Of a DNA stretch of 45,500 nt, positions 14,965-24,620 are shown in pieces; positions within the stretch are counted from its first letter, which is position 1; each line of letters starts with the position of its first letter. This DNA is from a virus. The translations under genes and the position numbers were made by a program. The notes beneath the pieces were generated by a model. The model had not been told where the DNA came from. It ran no database searches and saw only the letters and a program-made list of their open reading frames with translations. The stretch is taken from the IMG/VR virus record IMGVR_UViG_3300049728_000065, positions 1-45,500 of that record; one strand, written 5' to 3'.

Positions 14965-17900
14965 TTAGTTTGTGCCTACCATTCCCGCGTGCGATTCCAC
15001 CATGCGAACCGCTACGGCCCGCGGCAGGTACGGGTTTTGCTGCATAAGTTCATCCACCATTTGGGCCTTCGCCAAAGTCGCTGGAGTCATTCCTCTTGTA
15101 CCTACAAGGTTCATTCCAGTGAGGTCTTGTTGCATCATCAACGTCCTTTGAACCTCTGATGGTGGAGGGCCGGTCTGTTGGAAGGACTGGTAAATGTTTT
15201 GGCGGTCCTGTGCATTCCCAACACTCCCAGTCCTTAACGGGTCTTGTGGCATTGTCCTTTCCTGCACTTGTTCTATGACTGCCCTAAGTCCGGCGGCTGG
15301 ACTGTAGGAAGGATCAACTTTGGCTCGGTCGAGAAGAGCCTTTCGTACTCCTTGCTGATCACCGGCAATAAGTTGGGTGGCAAGTTGTGAATGGAACTGA
15401 GAAAGTTCTCTAGCGGCGATGGCGTCACTTCGTTTTCCAAGGGCTTCTTCGTCATACAAGTTCGAAATGCGTGAGGGGGTAAGCCCCACTGCAGAGGCGA
15501 TTTGTTCGGAGGGAGTTAGTTTGGCTAAAAGGGCACCACTCGCGCTTCGAGCGTCACCACCATTTTCGTAAAGTTTGAGTCCGTTTTTGAACGCGACTGG
15601 TAACATGTTTTCTGCTGCGGTCAAGTAGTTTCCTTGTGACAGGTTCTGCACCCCTGTGACCATGTTCTTGAGAATGCTTCCGGGTGCCCCTGCTAGATCA
15701 GCAGCAGTGAACCCTGATTGGGGATCGACCCCAAGCATGTTGCCAAGCCCCAACCGAGCGGAAAGGTCTACCGGTCCCATCATTGTCGGAAGTCCCTTCA
15801 TGGCAAAGTCAGCAAGTTGCCCCCCAAGCACATGATCGTTTCCTGCGAGGCCTGCTACGGTCTCGCGCATGTTTTTCTTCAACTGCAAGTTAGGAAAGAG
15901 TTGTTCCATCATAGCTACACCAGCAGCCATGCCCGGCATACCCAGAGCGCCTGCGAGTACGAACTGAGTGCCAGCCATAAGTCCAAACGCTTTACGTGCT
16001 TGCCACAACTCACGTCCCTCAAGTCCAGTCTTGCCAAGCGCGTCCAAACCAAGGCGAGTGAACATGGCAATCGAGGACCAAGAAAAGTGTTGCAGTGATG
16101 CAACCATTTGGACCACAGAACGGGGTATGTATTCACCTGACATTATTGTGGGTGAGCGTGCAGCTTTTCCACCCACAAACGCGGTGAGGCGGGTGAAGTC
16201 TTTTGCGTAGTTATACGCATCATCCAAACCCTTGCCTTCATCCAAGGCTTTGTGCAATCCAGCAAGGAAGGTCAAACGAGAAGTGACTGCGGTCGCTTTA
16301 CTGAAAATGGTCTTGGTCAGATTCATGTACTGGTCAAGGGGTTGCATGGCCTCTTTACCAATGTCAGTTAAGGGACCTCCATTTGCAAATTGACTCAAGT
16401 TAGTGACTGCATGGTCAGTGGTGTCAGTGAATTGATCTGCAATTCCTCGATCCACCACACGATCCGCTTCTGCCTTCAACAGTGCAGTTTGGATACGTGG
16501 GTCACTAAACTTACCTCCAATAGCGTCTATTAGGGTCTTGCTTGCGCGACCTAACAAACTAGCCGACTGCCCATAAGTAGCACCATCCCGCACCAACTGG
16601 GCAGGCACACGCATGAGAGGGTGAGACGCCACTGCCAAAAGGCTTGACACGTTACCCCCCAAAAAGTATTGAAATACTCCTTCATTAGCAATCCTTGCTA
16701 TGTTACTTCCCGGAGCAAGAACGTTGTCCAGTTGCTGACGACCCAAGTTTCTCACGCTTGGATTCTGCATCAACTCGGGATCAGCGAGCTGGATGTTAGC
16801 CTCGCTATTGGTGTACCTTCTTGCTATGGCATGAGGCAACGTCGTTAGGTAGTCAAATGTTCCCTGCAGGAGGTCCATGTTTTCCACGCCCGGCGTAAGG
16901 TTTCTTTTCTCAAAGAATTTGCCAATACCGCGTGTGCGCATTTCTTTGGCAACCGCTTCCCCGAACGAGTACTGCTGCCGGAACCTTTCTTGTTCGTCTG
17001 GCGGCAGAGTCTGCATAGCTTTTTCGTATCGGACTTTTTCAATAGCTTGGTAAGCCCGCATGGCGTCAGGAGCCAAACCTGCTGTGTCGTTTCCAACGGT
17101 TTGGTCGTAGACGGATACGTTTTTAACAGTTGGATCGCTTGAGAGTCGGGTTTTGATGACATTCAACTGCCCTTGAGTTTTGGCACTTTCTCGTGCCATT
17201 ACACCATCTTTTTCGTATGTAATGTGGTACTGCCCAAAACGCTGTGCGGTGACAAACCAAGGCCGGTCTGAGAACTGCTGTTTGATACCTTGAAATGGTT
17301 GTACAAGGTCTTGTGCGTGTTGCATAGCAGCTTGCAACGTCGAAGGAGGAAGTTTGGTTGCGAGGTCAGCCAACGTGGCATCAGGATTGGCAAGTCCCTG
17401 AAACTCACCCGCTTTGGCAAACACTGCCTGTGTCACTTGCTGACCAAGTTCTTTTGCAACGGTCGCTTTGATAGTGGGTTCCGCCGCTTGAATAACCCTT
17501 GTGACGCTGTGTTGGTTTTCCCAGAACTCTGCCTGCACATTCCGGCTCGATGCAAGTTGATACGCTTGACTAACTTTGGTGCGCAGTTCATTAAGTTGGT
17601 CTGCCTGCTTGGGGTTTAGGGTGTACTTTTTGTATAGTTCACTAATCTCCCCTGCGTTCATAAACCGACTATTTTGCTGCTCAAACAACACCCGGTCGTT
17701 GAATGCTTTTTGCATTGGCACACTCTTACCCATAGCGTCAGTCAAGTCCTTGGCAAGGAACTTGGTTTGACCAGTCAAATCTCGTTGAAACAATGGGGAG
17801 AGTATTTCCTTGGCCGTGTTGTTGGCGAGACTTGCATGGCCGAACGCAACATCTGCAATCGGTTTCAATAGGGGGTGCATAGCCACGATCTGCATAAACG

Positions 17901-20900
17901 GCATAAGTCCTTCGCCGGGACGTATGCGGTCTGTCTCTTCACTACTGGAAATCTTGGCGTGGTAAATTCTAAGTGCCGCGTCAATGTCTTTGTCTCCTGT
18001 AGCCAAGTCATTGAATGCAGGGAGGGTGTTGTTTTGCAGTTGAGCCAAATACTCTGTAGGATTGGTTCTTTGTAAGTTATCCAACACTCCTATGGCTTTG
18101 GTTATTTCATCGGGTGTGCGGGCAAGGTATTTGTAATTCTCTGCCATCTTGCTAACCGCTTGTTCGACCCGAACATCCACCCCCCGATACTTGGTTATTC
18201 CTGTGGTTGCTGTTTGCCAGTACTGTTTGATTGCGTTAGTGATTTCCGAAGCGCCTTTGAACATTTGCTGCACATACCGTTGGACAGCTCCGTCACCGTA
18301 GGTGAGTTCACTTTGAATCTGTAAAGCCCGCGGTACCGTGGGTCGTTCGGATAAACCGACTCCATAGATACCAGCTAGAGTTGCAACAAATTCCTTGGGC
18401 GTCTGCGAGGAGTACTTGACGAACCCTTGGAACTCCGGCGTCTTAGCCAGTTGATTGTAAAGGTCAGGAGAAACGGCACCGCGAAAAGCAGCAGCAAGGC
18501 TATCAAACCGTTGGTCTGGTGTAAGGGCGTTGGCAAGTTCATATTGTTGATCTACGACATAGGTTTGGTCAGGAGGTAATTGGCCACGCTGGTAGAGTTG
18601 GTCCACTATATGCCACGCTTCGTGGTTGGTATAAACCATGTGCATGAACCCTTTATCTTGCACAGGGAAGGATTTTGGGTTCAATGCAACAATACCATCC
18701 CATGCCTTGTTCATGGAAATCAGTGCGCGTCCGGGATCAGCAGTACCTTCTAGCCCAACCACACGAGCACGGCCAGCTTGAGGAAATACTGCGGCCACGC
18801 GTAGAAGTCGATCCATCGAATCCGCATACATAGCACTTTCTGGAGCGGTCATCCCACGCAGGCCAAAGAACTTCTGCGCCCAACTCTTTGCGCTTAACAA
18901 GAATGAATTTTTGGTGCCCCGTTGGTAGTATTCTGAGGGCACTCCCATGTCACCGGCAGCTTTCCGTAGTGCAGTTGCACTAGCTTGCTCTTTCTGCAAC
19001 TTGAACCAATCCTGCACCTCTGGTTGTTGGAGTAACCAATCCTTCATGAACGGCCGAAAGGTCTTGTCAAACCAATCCTTAACCCCAGCGTCGTTGGTAA
19101 ATTGTGCACCTGACTTAGCAAACTCTTGATTGAGTCCTTTACGGTCCAAGTTGCTTATGTCGTTCTGCGGATTCATTATGTGGTCAAGCATGATTTTTGC
19201 TCGACTCACAAACTTAGTTGGTTCTTTGCCACCATATAGAACAACCTCCACCAGGTTCAACCTATTTAGCACTCCACCTAACTGTTCCAGTATATGGTTC
19301 CTTGCAAGTGCTTGACCATCTTCATCCAATTTACCCACTTCCCCTGCTATCCCGTCCAAGTGTTCTGTAGGTTCAATCCCTTCTCCAGTGAAAGTCAAAT
19401 CAGGTGTGCCTGCTTTACCTTCACCGTTGTCTGGTTGAAAGTTTGCATCAGTAGACTTGACTGCGCGTTCGTCTCGATAAACCTTAAACTGATCCCCTTC
19501 TTTAGCCACTCGATAAGTGTAAGAACTGTCCTGCTTTTCTTGGCTTTGTAAATCCTGCGCCTCTGCGTGTGCGTCAGCCTCCGTTGAGTGACTACCCACT
19601 TCTTCACTTGATGTGGTTTCAGTCCTTGTCCTCATAGACCGTGCATTCTCCGCCGCGGTACGCAAGTAGTTGAAAATCTGGCCGTCAGACTGTTTAGGGT
19701 CAATCTTACCAAGGGCCTTTAACGTAGCGTCGTCACTTTCAGGAGTCCGGTCATACCGACCCATGTGGATAACCCGTTGCCTTATACCTTCAATTCTTTG
19801 AAGGTCTTTGGGGTCCATTGCCTGCAACCTCGGCACAGCTTGTTCCATTTCACTATCCGGTTTCCCTTCGATCATGTCCCCATACTTAGGGTTGTTACTC
19901 AAGTGATCCCAGACCTGTGCAAGCATTGGGCGAACTTGTTCTCCAAGTTCCCCAATCATTTTACTGCTCCACTCACCAAACGCTCTTGCCCCTGCTTCAA
20001 CATGAAACGCACCCAGCACGGCTAGGTCACCAATAACCGATGGGTCGACCCCAACGTTAAGTTGGCCCAACTTTGCACGTAGGCGTGCCCGCGCGGCTTC
20101 CGCGGCGTCTTGCGACACGAGTGCGTTGTTTTCACCATACTGAGATTTTTCAGTCGCTTGCCTGTCTGCCACTGACTGTTCCAGTGTGTTGGTGATACGA
20201 CGAACGGTCTTCTGAACCGCCACGTTTAGCGGGTCTCCGTTGTCGACGAAACGTTGAATCGACACCTTCAGGGAAGAGTCGTTGAGGTCGTCAAGCGTGA
20301 CATTTTGGACTGAGAACTTCGGTCGCAAGGTAGCATCGTATACTTGCTTGACTTGTGCAATGGCATCTGCCATACCACTGCCGTCAGGGGTGGCCGCAGC
20401 CTTAGCTATGTCAGCCACCTGCTGCACAACTGGTGCTTCGATTGTAGGTGGTTTAATGGTCGCTTCTATGTCTTGTACCTTTGGCGGAGTAATGGCTATT
20501 GGACCTTTTAACCTTGCCAAATAGTCGGTCATGGGATTCACTCCCGTGACAATAGTTTGGTCAGGTACTGTTGGCCGAGGAATTGGCTGACCAAGTAAAG
20601 TTTCAGTTGCTGGTGCCGGCGTCGATACGGTCGCCTTTGCTGCCTTTTGTGCATCTTTCAATCCCCAAGAAACTTTAGTTGGCTCAGGAGCACTAGGCGT
20701 TGCTGGAGTTACTCCACTACCTTCAATCCAGCCGGGCACGTTAGGTACATAACTAATCGGTTTAGGTGCAGGTTTATTGGCAGCATCAATAGACCCAAAA
20801 ATGTTATTAAGAATAGGGTCGTTGCTAAATTGTCCAGGAGCCCAACTTTCGGAAACCGGTGAAGCAACCGGAGGAAACATATTAGGACCAAAAGTAACCT

Positions 20901-21795
20901 TGGTAGGATCAGCCCCAATGGTTGGTAACGGTGTACCCATTTCAGCGTCATGTGACAACTGAGTAAGTCGCTGAGTTTCTTGGTACGCTTTCTCTTCGGC
21001 AGTTGGTTGGTTCGTTGTGCCATCCGTTGCACTAAACAAATGCCCGAGTCCAAAAGCCATGAACGGCAAGTTCCCAACCGCGCTCTCAACAAGATGGCCA
21101 GGGTCAGTGTCAAGCCCATGCCCACTATAAAGACTTTGGGCTTGGTGAAGCACCTCCGGCACCGCTTGAAACACCCCTTGCTCCGCACCAAAACCTAGAA
21201 GTTTACTACCATAATTTTCTGCTACTGCCTTACCTATAGCTGCGGCAGGTTTAGGTAAAAGCGCAGCAAGTAAACCACTTCCAACACCAGCAGCAGCACT
21301 TCCTGTGTCGGTGTAGGTCTTAGCTCCCGATAACAAACCTGTACCTGTTAGGCCCCCCAAAGAGGTCAAAGCCGCGGCCCCTCCTTCTAGTACAGGGGCC
21401 GATCCTCCAGTTAACAAACCAGAAACTACTAAAGGAGCAATGTTAACTAAACTGCGAGGTATACCTTCTCCGGCTGACCGGAAGTTCTGTTCGTACTGCG
21501 GTGCCACCGCCCTTCCCAGTCCAGCAAACAAACTCCCACTAGCCTGACTAACAGGATTCAGTGCCGTGTCCATGTTGGCACTTATCCGCTTCAACAAATT
21601 GTCATTCAACCCACTATCAAACAGATTGGTTCCAGTCGCCTGATTCAAGTGCTGGGCATAATCGGGCAAACTCATCCCAGAATAAACTGGGCTAGTTTGC
21701 TTGTCCTGATTATACAAATTTAGGACTTCGCCATAACTTAAGGGACTATACCCCGAAGCTGGCTGTGCATTACCTATGGGAGTTGACAAAGCCAT
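14965..21795 (-). CDS. Giant internal virion protein, 2276 aa, with HExxH motif
   Basis: This single gene takes 15% of the window. The N-terminal 260 residues are Gly/Ala/Ser-rich with hydrophobic stretches (VAPLVVSGLLTGG-like, LLSGAKTY); then come Pro-rich spacers and long helical regions. HEAWH at 1058-1062 (HExxH) marks a possible zinc metallopeptidase. The C-terminal 600 residues include segments such as LQHFSWSSIAMFTRLGLDAL and GTQFVLAGALGMPGMAAGVA, typical of the large 'polyvalent' phage proteins whose domains are injected with DNA. Together with its place beside other Gly-rich virion genes this suggests an internal core or ejection protein. It starts one base after the preceding stop. 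Confidence 0.8.
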   Translation of the reverse strand: MALSTPIGNAQPASGYSPLSYGEVLNLYNQDKQTSPVYSGMSLPDYAQHLNQATGTNLFDSGLNDNLLKRISANMDTALNPVSQASGSLFAGLGRAVAPQYEQNFRSAGEGIPRSLVNIAPLVVSGLLTGGSAPVLEGGAAALTSLGGLTGTGLLSGAKTYTDTGSAAAGVGSGLLAALLPKPAAAIGKAVAENYGSKLLGFGAEQGVFQAVPEVLHQAQSLYSGHGLDTDPGHLVESAVGNLPFMAFGLGHLFSATDGTTNQPTAEEKAYQETQRLTQLSHDAEMGTPLPTIGADPTKVTFGPNMFPPVASPVSESWAPGQFSNDPILNNIFGSIDAANKPAPKPISYVPNVPGWIEGSGVTPATPSAPEPTKVSWGLKDAQKAAKATVSTPAPATETLLGQPIPRPTVPDQTIVTGVNPMTDYLARLKGPIAITPPKVQDIEATIKPPTIEAPVVQQVADIAKAAATPDGSGMADAIAQVKQVYDATLRPKFSVQNVTLDDLNDSSLKVSIQRFVDNGDPLNVAVQKTVRRITNTLEQSVADRQATEKSQYGENNALVSQDAAEAARARLRAKLGQLNVGVDPSVIGDLAVLGAFHVEAGARAFGEWSSKMIGELGEQVRPMLAQVWDHLSNNPKYGDMIEGKPDSEMEQAVPRLQAMDPKDLQRIEGIRQRVIHMGRYDRTPESDDATLKALGKIDPKQSDGQIFNYLRTAAENARSMRTRTETTSSEEVGSHSTEADAHAEAQDLQSQEKQDSSYTYRVAKEGDQFKVYRDERAVKSTDANFQPDNGEGKAGTPDLTFTGEGIEPTEHLDGIAGEVGKLDEDGQALARNHILEQLGGVLNRLNLVEVVLYGGKEPTKFVSRAKIMLDHIMNPQNDISNLDRKGLNQEFAKSGAQFTNDAGVKDWFDKTFRPFMKDWLLQQPEVQDWFKLQKEQASATALRKAAGDMGVPSEYYQRGTKNSFLLSAKSWAQKFFGLRGMTAPESAMYADSMDRLLRVAAVFPQAGRARVVGLEGTADPGRALISMNKAWDGIVALNPKSFPVQDKGFMHMVYTNHEAWHIVDQLYQRGQLPPDQTYVVDQQYELANALTPDQRFDSLAAAFRGAVSPDLYNQLAKTPEFQGFVKYSSQTPKEFVATLAGIYGVGLSERPTVPRALQIQSELTYGDGAVQRYVQQMFKGASEITNAIKQYWQTATTGITKYRGVDVRVEQAVSKMAENYKYLARTPDEITKAIGVLDNLQRTNPTEYLAQLQNNTLPAFNDLATGDKDIDAALRIYHAKISSSEETDRIRPGEGLMPFMQIVAMHPLLKPIADVAFGHASLANNTAKEILSPLFQRDLTGQTKFLAKDLTDAMGKSVPMQKAFNDRVLFEQQNSRFMNAGEISELYKKYTLNPKQADQLNELRTKVSQAYQLASSRNVQAEFWENQHSVTRVIQAAEPTIKATVAKELGQQVTQAVFAKAGEFQGLANPDATLADLATKLPPSTLQAAMQHAQDLVQPFQGIKQQFSDRPWFVTAQRFGQYHITYEKDGVMARESAKTQGQLNVIKTRLSSDPTVKNVSVYDQTVGNDTAGLAPDAMRAYQAIEKVRYEKAMQTLPPDEQERFRQQYSFGEAVAKEMRTRGIGKFFEKRNLTPGVENMDLLQGTFDYLTTLPHAIARRYTNSEANIQLADPELMQNPSVRNLGRQQLDNVLAPGSNIARIANEGVFQYFLGGNVSSLLAVASHPLMRVPAQLVRDGATYGQSASLLGRASKTLIDAIGGKFSDPRIQTALLKAEADRVVDRGIADQFTDTTDHAVTNLSQFANGGPLTDIGKEAMQPLDQYMNLTKTIFSKATAVTSRLTFLAGLHKALDEGKGLDDAYNYAKDFTRLTAFVGGKAARSPTIMSGEYIPRSVVQMVASLQHFSWSSIAMFTRLGLDALGKTGLEGRELWQARKAFGLMAGTQFVLAGALGMPGMAAGVAMMEQLFPNLQLKKNMRETVAGLAGNDHVLGGQLADFAMKGLPTMMGPVDLSARLGLGNMLGVDPQSGFTAADLAGAPGSILKNMVTGVQNLSQGNYLTAAENMLPVAFKNGLKLYENGGDARSASGALLAKLTPSEQIASAVGLTPSRISNLYDEEALGKRSDAIAARELSQFHSQLATQLIAGDQQGVRKALLDRAKVDPSYSPAAGLRAVIEQVQERTMPQDPLRTGSVGNAQDRQNIYQSFQQTGPPPSEVQRTLMMQQDLTGMNLVGTRGMTPATLAKAQMVDELMQQNPYLPRAVAVRMVESHAGMVGTN

Positions 21796-21796
21796 T

Positions 21797-22036
21797 TTAT
21801 TTGTAACCGATCATAGCCATTAACTGTTGGATGGAACTACCTGCATCACCTTGAGGTTGCCAACTTTTAGGTTGGGGATTTTTTGGTGGTTGTGGGTTTG
21901 GTTGGTTTATCCCTGACAAGAATTGACTTCCAGTAGCCGTTGACGGAGCACCAGTAATTCCCATAGAGGCTAAGTTAGTCACTAAAGGATTGGTGTTACT
22001 TGCACTTGTAGGTGCTGTTATTGCTCCGGCTGACAT
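21797..22036 (-). CDS. Small virion-associated protein, 79 aa, paralogous tail
   Basis: The product is Ala/Ser/Pro-rich and ends PKSWQPQGDAGSSIQQLMAM followed by IGYK. The upstream neighbour ends with a similar PKSWQP segment and a short helix ending in GYGG, so the two genes share a C-terminal module. A Shine-Dalgarno-like GGAGGG lies ahead of the start, inside the end of the previous gene. Likely a minor internal virion protein; function unknown. Confidence 0.7.
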   Translation of the reverse strand: MSAGAITAPTSASNTNPLVTNLASMGITGAPSTATGSQFLSGINQPNPQPPKNPQPKSWQPQGDAGSSIQQLMAMIGYK

Positions 22037-22420
22037 TTACCCTCCGTAACCAAGGGCTTTGGCAATTTGTGCCATAATGTCATTACTGCCACTTTGTCCG
22101 ATGGCAGGCTGCCAACTCTTGGGGGTTGGGTTGTAGCTGTCCTGCCCTTGAGGTTGCTGCATGCCCGTTGCGGCTTGCCCCCCACCTTGTCCCCCCAACA
22201 TCCCGTTGGATTGGAGTCCTTGAAACAAAGAGCTATACCCCCCATTTCCAAGTGCGGACATAAGTCCACTTCCTGCGGCGCCACTAGCCCCCGCGGCTCC
22301 TGCACCAGCGGCTCCTGCACCAGCGGCTCCTGCACCAGCGGCTCCTGCACCAGCGGCTCCTGCACCAGCGGCGGTGCCTCCAGCGGCACTACCAATTCCT
22401 GACAATAATCCAGCAGCCAT
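22037..22420 (-). CDS. Gly/Ala-repeat virion protein, 127 aa
   Basis: ATG 22420 is preceded by AGGAGGT at ideal spacing, which decides against the longer frame starting at 22456. The product begins MAAGLLSGIGSAAGG and then has five GAAGA units encoded by a 15-bp tandem repeat, a Gly/Gln-rich middle and the C-terminal module PKSWQPAIGQSGSND with a helix ending in GYGG. It shares that module with the next gene. Possibly a flexible linker or membrane-active internal protein. Confidence 0.75.
   Translation of the reverse strand: MAAGLLSGIGSAAGGTAAGAGAAGAGAAGAGAAGAGAAGAGAAGASGAAGSGLMSALGNGGYSSLFQGLQSNGMLGGQGGGQAATGMQQPQGQDSYNPTPKSWQPAIGQSGSNDIMAQIAKALGYGG
22295..22369 (-). repeat. 15-bp tandem repeat, five copies
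   Basis: GGCTCCTGCACCAGC is repeated five times without change, encoding Gly-Ala-Ala-Gly-Ala on the leftward strand. Perfect identity suggests recent expansion by slippage, in phase with the codons. Confidence 0.95.
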
Positions 22421-22421
22421 A

Positions 22422-23735
22422 TTATGATTGACCTCCTGAGTTTTGCCCTTGTGCAAGAGCGTTTAATATATGATAAACTATGTGGTCAGCGCCAGTAGCC
22501 CCTAGTTGTTTGCCTGCTCCGTAGGTTAAATCAACCCCGGCATTTGGGTTACCAAGTTTATCCACATTTGGGAAAATACCGCTCTTTCCTGTCGATGGGT
22601 TAGTCACAGCTACTTTTACGTTTGGCCATTGACTTTGAGGAATGCCCATTGCTTGTAACTCTTCAGGATGTACAGCCACTCCAGCAAGGTTCGGGTCGCG
22701 AGTGTTGGCCCCCCAAGCACCCACTCCATTGTCCTGTTTGTCCACCGAACCGTCAGGATTTAACCCGAACATAGTAGCAAGGCCTGGGTACATTCCACCG
22801 CCCGCACTGCCATTCATTGAAGTAGGTGCCCCAGCAGGAGGTGTACTTTGGGAAGGTGCCCCTGTCGATGGGTGTTGGGGTTTCATTCCAAAAAGAATGT
22901 TTATGGGGTTCATGGGGTTCTGATCTTCTTGTGTGGCACTACCAGGCCATCCATAAGAGTCCCCACCATAAGCATCCCACAAACTTTTAAGCGGGCTAAG
23001 AATAGCCGGTAAAAGGCCGCCTTGACGTGCGTTGGGGTCAGGTGCTTGATCCCCCCCACTTGACTTTTGCTGTTGAGGCGCACTAGTTCCAGGATCAATT
23101 GTTTGTGTACTTGCCGGCCCTTGTGTGGCTCGGCCAGTCCGTTGCATGACAGAATCCAACATGGCTTTCTGCTGGGCAGCGGTAGCCGCTTGCGAGTCCA
23201 AGCCTTGTTGAATCCCTGTTGGATCAACTTGTTTGGCCAAATCCTGTGTCATGATCTGCTTTAGTCCATCAGGCAAGAACGGAGCAAGGTGGTCAAGTGC
23301 CATAAGCCGAGAGTTCAACTCCTTAGCTTCTGGGGTCTCAGAAAAGTAACTTGCATGGGCACCATACATTCCCTGTTGCGCTTTCTCCAAACCTAACTTA
23401 GACTCAGCCTCACGGCCAATCCACGGAATACTTGCCTGCGTTGCCTGCGTCCCCACATTAGTAGAACGGGTCTCCGCCATCGTCCTTGCAATGTTCGCTG
23501 CGGCTTCACGGCCAATCCACGGAAGTTGTTTCTGAATCTCCTCGGCCTGACCACCCAACAACCCTGTCTCTGCTTGAGTCTTACTCACATCAGCCTGAGC
23601 TTGTTGTGGAGCAATCCTTCTCAACTGCCTTTGCTCAGGAGAGAAGTAACTATACATTTTGAGGATGTCACTCAACGCACTTTCTTGCGGAATGAACCCT
23701 GCTGCGCTAGGCGCTTGTCCAGCTTCACCAGCCAT
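22422..23735 (-). CDS. Internal virion protein, 437 aa
   Basis: The start at 23735 has AAGGAGG ahead of it. Residues about 20-150 are long amphipathic helices with a repeated phrase PWIGREA (twice, about 30 residues apart). The middle is Gln/Pro/Gly-rich and disordered. The C-terminal 130 residues look folded: GVGAWGANTRDPNLAGVAVH, WPNVKVAVTNPSTGKSG and GVDLTYGAGKQLGATGADH. The latter resembles a small beta-barrel such as a DPBB-like domain, though that is tentative. Its location between tail and giant core protein genes indicates a virion component, maybe with cell-wall-facing activity. Confidence 0.7.
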   Translation of the reverse strand: MAGEAGQAPSAAGFIPQESALSDILKMYSYFSPEQRQLRRIAPQQAQADVSKTQAETGLLGGQAEEIQKQLPWIGREAAANIARTMAETRSTNVGTQATQASIPWIGREAESKLGLEKAQQGMYGAHASYFSETPEAKELNSRLMALDHLAPFLPDGLKQIMTQDLAKQVDPTGIQQGLDSQAATAAQQKAMLDSVMQRTGRATQGPASTQTIDPGTSAPQQQKSSGGDQAPDPNARQGGLLPAILSPLKSLWDAYGGDSYGWPGSATQEDQNPMNPINILFGMKPQHPSTGAPSQSTPPAGAPTSMNGSAGGGMYPGLATMFGLNPDGSVDKQDNGVGAWGANTRDPNLAGVAVHPEELQAMGIPQSQWPNVKVAVTNPSTGKSGIFPNVDKLGNPNAGVDLTYGAGKQLGATGADHIVYHILNALAQGQNSGGQS

Positions 23736-23736
23736 A

Positions 23737-24615
23737 CTATTTCCCTCCTTTCTGGTCCGGTTGATTTTTTAAACCAGACCTGCCCCAAAATAGAAACCAG
23801 AAAGCGACCAAGGGAAAGTTGGTCCACCCCCACCGGTAGCCGGGTTCGCCAAACAACCATCCACCCCAACGGGTGAGGGGTTTGACCATGAATAGGTTCA
23901 CCAACCACCGAACAAAGCGGTTAGTTTGCATGACCGGTACAAGCCACTGAGCCATTGATCGGTACCCTTTTACTCGGGGGCCTGTGCAGAACATGTCTCG
24001 GCTGGCCCGTACAAACCAAGGTAGGTTTCCGTTGTACGCTTCCAAGAAGATGAAACAGCACAGGGTAATGCCGGCCCCCCAGTTGTCTCCTTGTTGGGTG
24101 GTGTGGGTAAGTTGGTTACCAGACGTATCTTGGTTGCTGAAGTTCGTTCCGCTAGCTTGGTGAGGAGCAACCGAAGCGGCAAAGTCAAGGTTGCTTGTAG
24201 GGGAAGGCCCACCCATAAGTGCCCCTGCTGCTTGAGTACCAATTCCAACCGCGTCTCGTTGAGCTTGTGCAAGTCCAGCCCCTTCCCGGAATCCACTTCT
24301 TGCCGTGGCATCCCCTCCAAGAGTATCAGCACTCTTGGCCTGAGCCATTTGGTTACCAAACATGTTTTGCACCAAGTTGCTGGCTCCCGAGGTACTGTTG
24401 CCGTTGTAAGCGGAGTTCAATATTCCTTCGAGGAAGTTTTGCCCTTGGGCTTGGGCACCTGCATTTTGAGTTGCAATCTTCTTGTTAAGTTTGGTATAAA
24501 AAGGGTTGACCGCAATGGAACTGGTCCCACTACTACCTCCATTCCCTTCTGTGTTACTTCCGAACAAGCTGTTGCTGCTGCCTTCTCCGGTTGAAGATGA
24601 ATAGCCACCACTCAT
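23737..24615 (-). CDS. Internal virion protein, 292 aa, with Trp-rich C-terminal domain
   Basis: The N-terminal 190 residues are Gly/Ser/Asn/Gln-rich with a helix around QAQGQNFLEGILNSAYNG. The C-terminal part is very different: ITLCCFIFLEAYNGNLPWFV, then VRWLVNLFMVKPLTRWGGW and a hydrophobic FPLVAFWFLFWG, containing many Trp and Phe and at least one plausible membrane-inserting segment. A start preceded by AAAGGAT fits a weak Shine-Dalgarno. The last codons contain the second 25-bp palindrome. Probably an ejected protein that enters the host membrane. Confidence 0.7.
   Translation of the reverse strand: MSGGYSSSTGEGSSNSLFGSNTEGNGGSSGTSSIAVNPFYTKLNKKIATQNAGAQAQGQNFLEGILNSAYNGNSTSGASNLVQNMFGNQMAQAKSADTLGGDATARSGFREGAGLAQAQRDAVGIGTQAAGALMGGPSPTSNLDFAASVAPHQASGTNFSNQDTSGNQLTHTTQQGDNWGAGITLCCFIFLEAYNGNLPWFVRASRDMFCTGPRVKGYRSMAQWLVPVMQTNRFVRWLVNLFMVKPLTRWGGWLFGEPGYRWGWTNFPLVAFWFLFWGRSGLKNQPDQKGGK
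23755..23779. repeat. 25-bp imperfect palindrome, copy 2 (inside a gene end)
   Basis: GTCCGGTTGA-TTTTT-TAAACCAGAC, flanked by TCTG and C. It encodes SGLKNQPD in the leftward frame at the C-terminus of the 292-aa protein, so the site overlaps coding sequence. Confidence 0.75.
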
Positions 24616-24620
24616 AATAG

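Noticed and set aside
24587-24600. Possible eighth copy of the 25-bp palindrome (CCGGTTGAAGAT)
   Set aside because: Only the left arm matches; the right arm ACCRGAC is missing.
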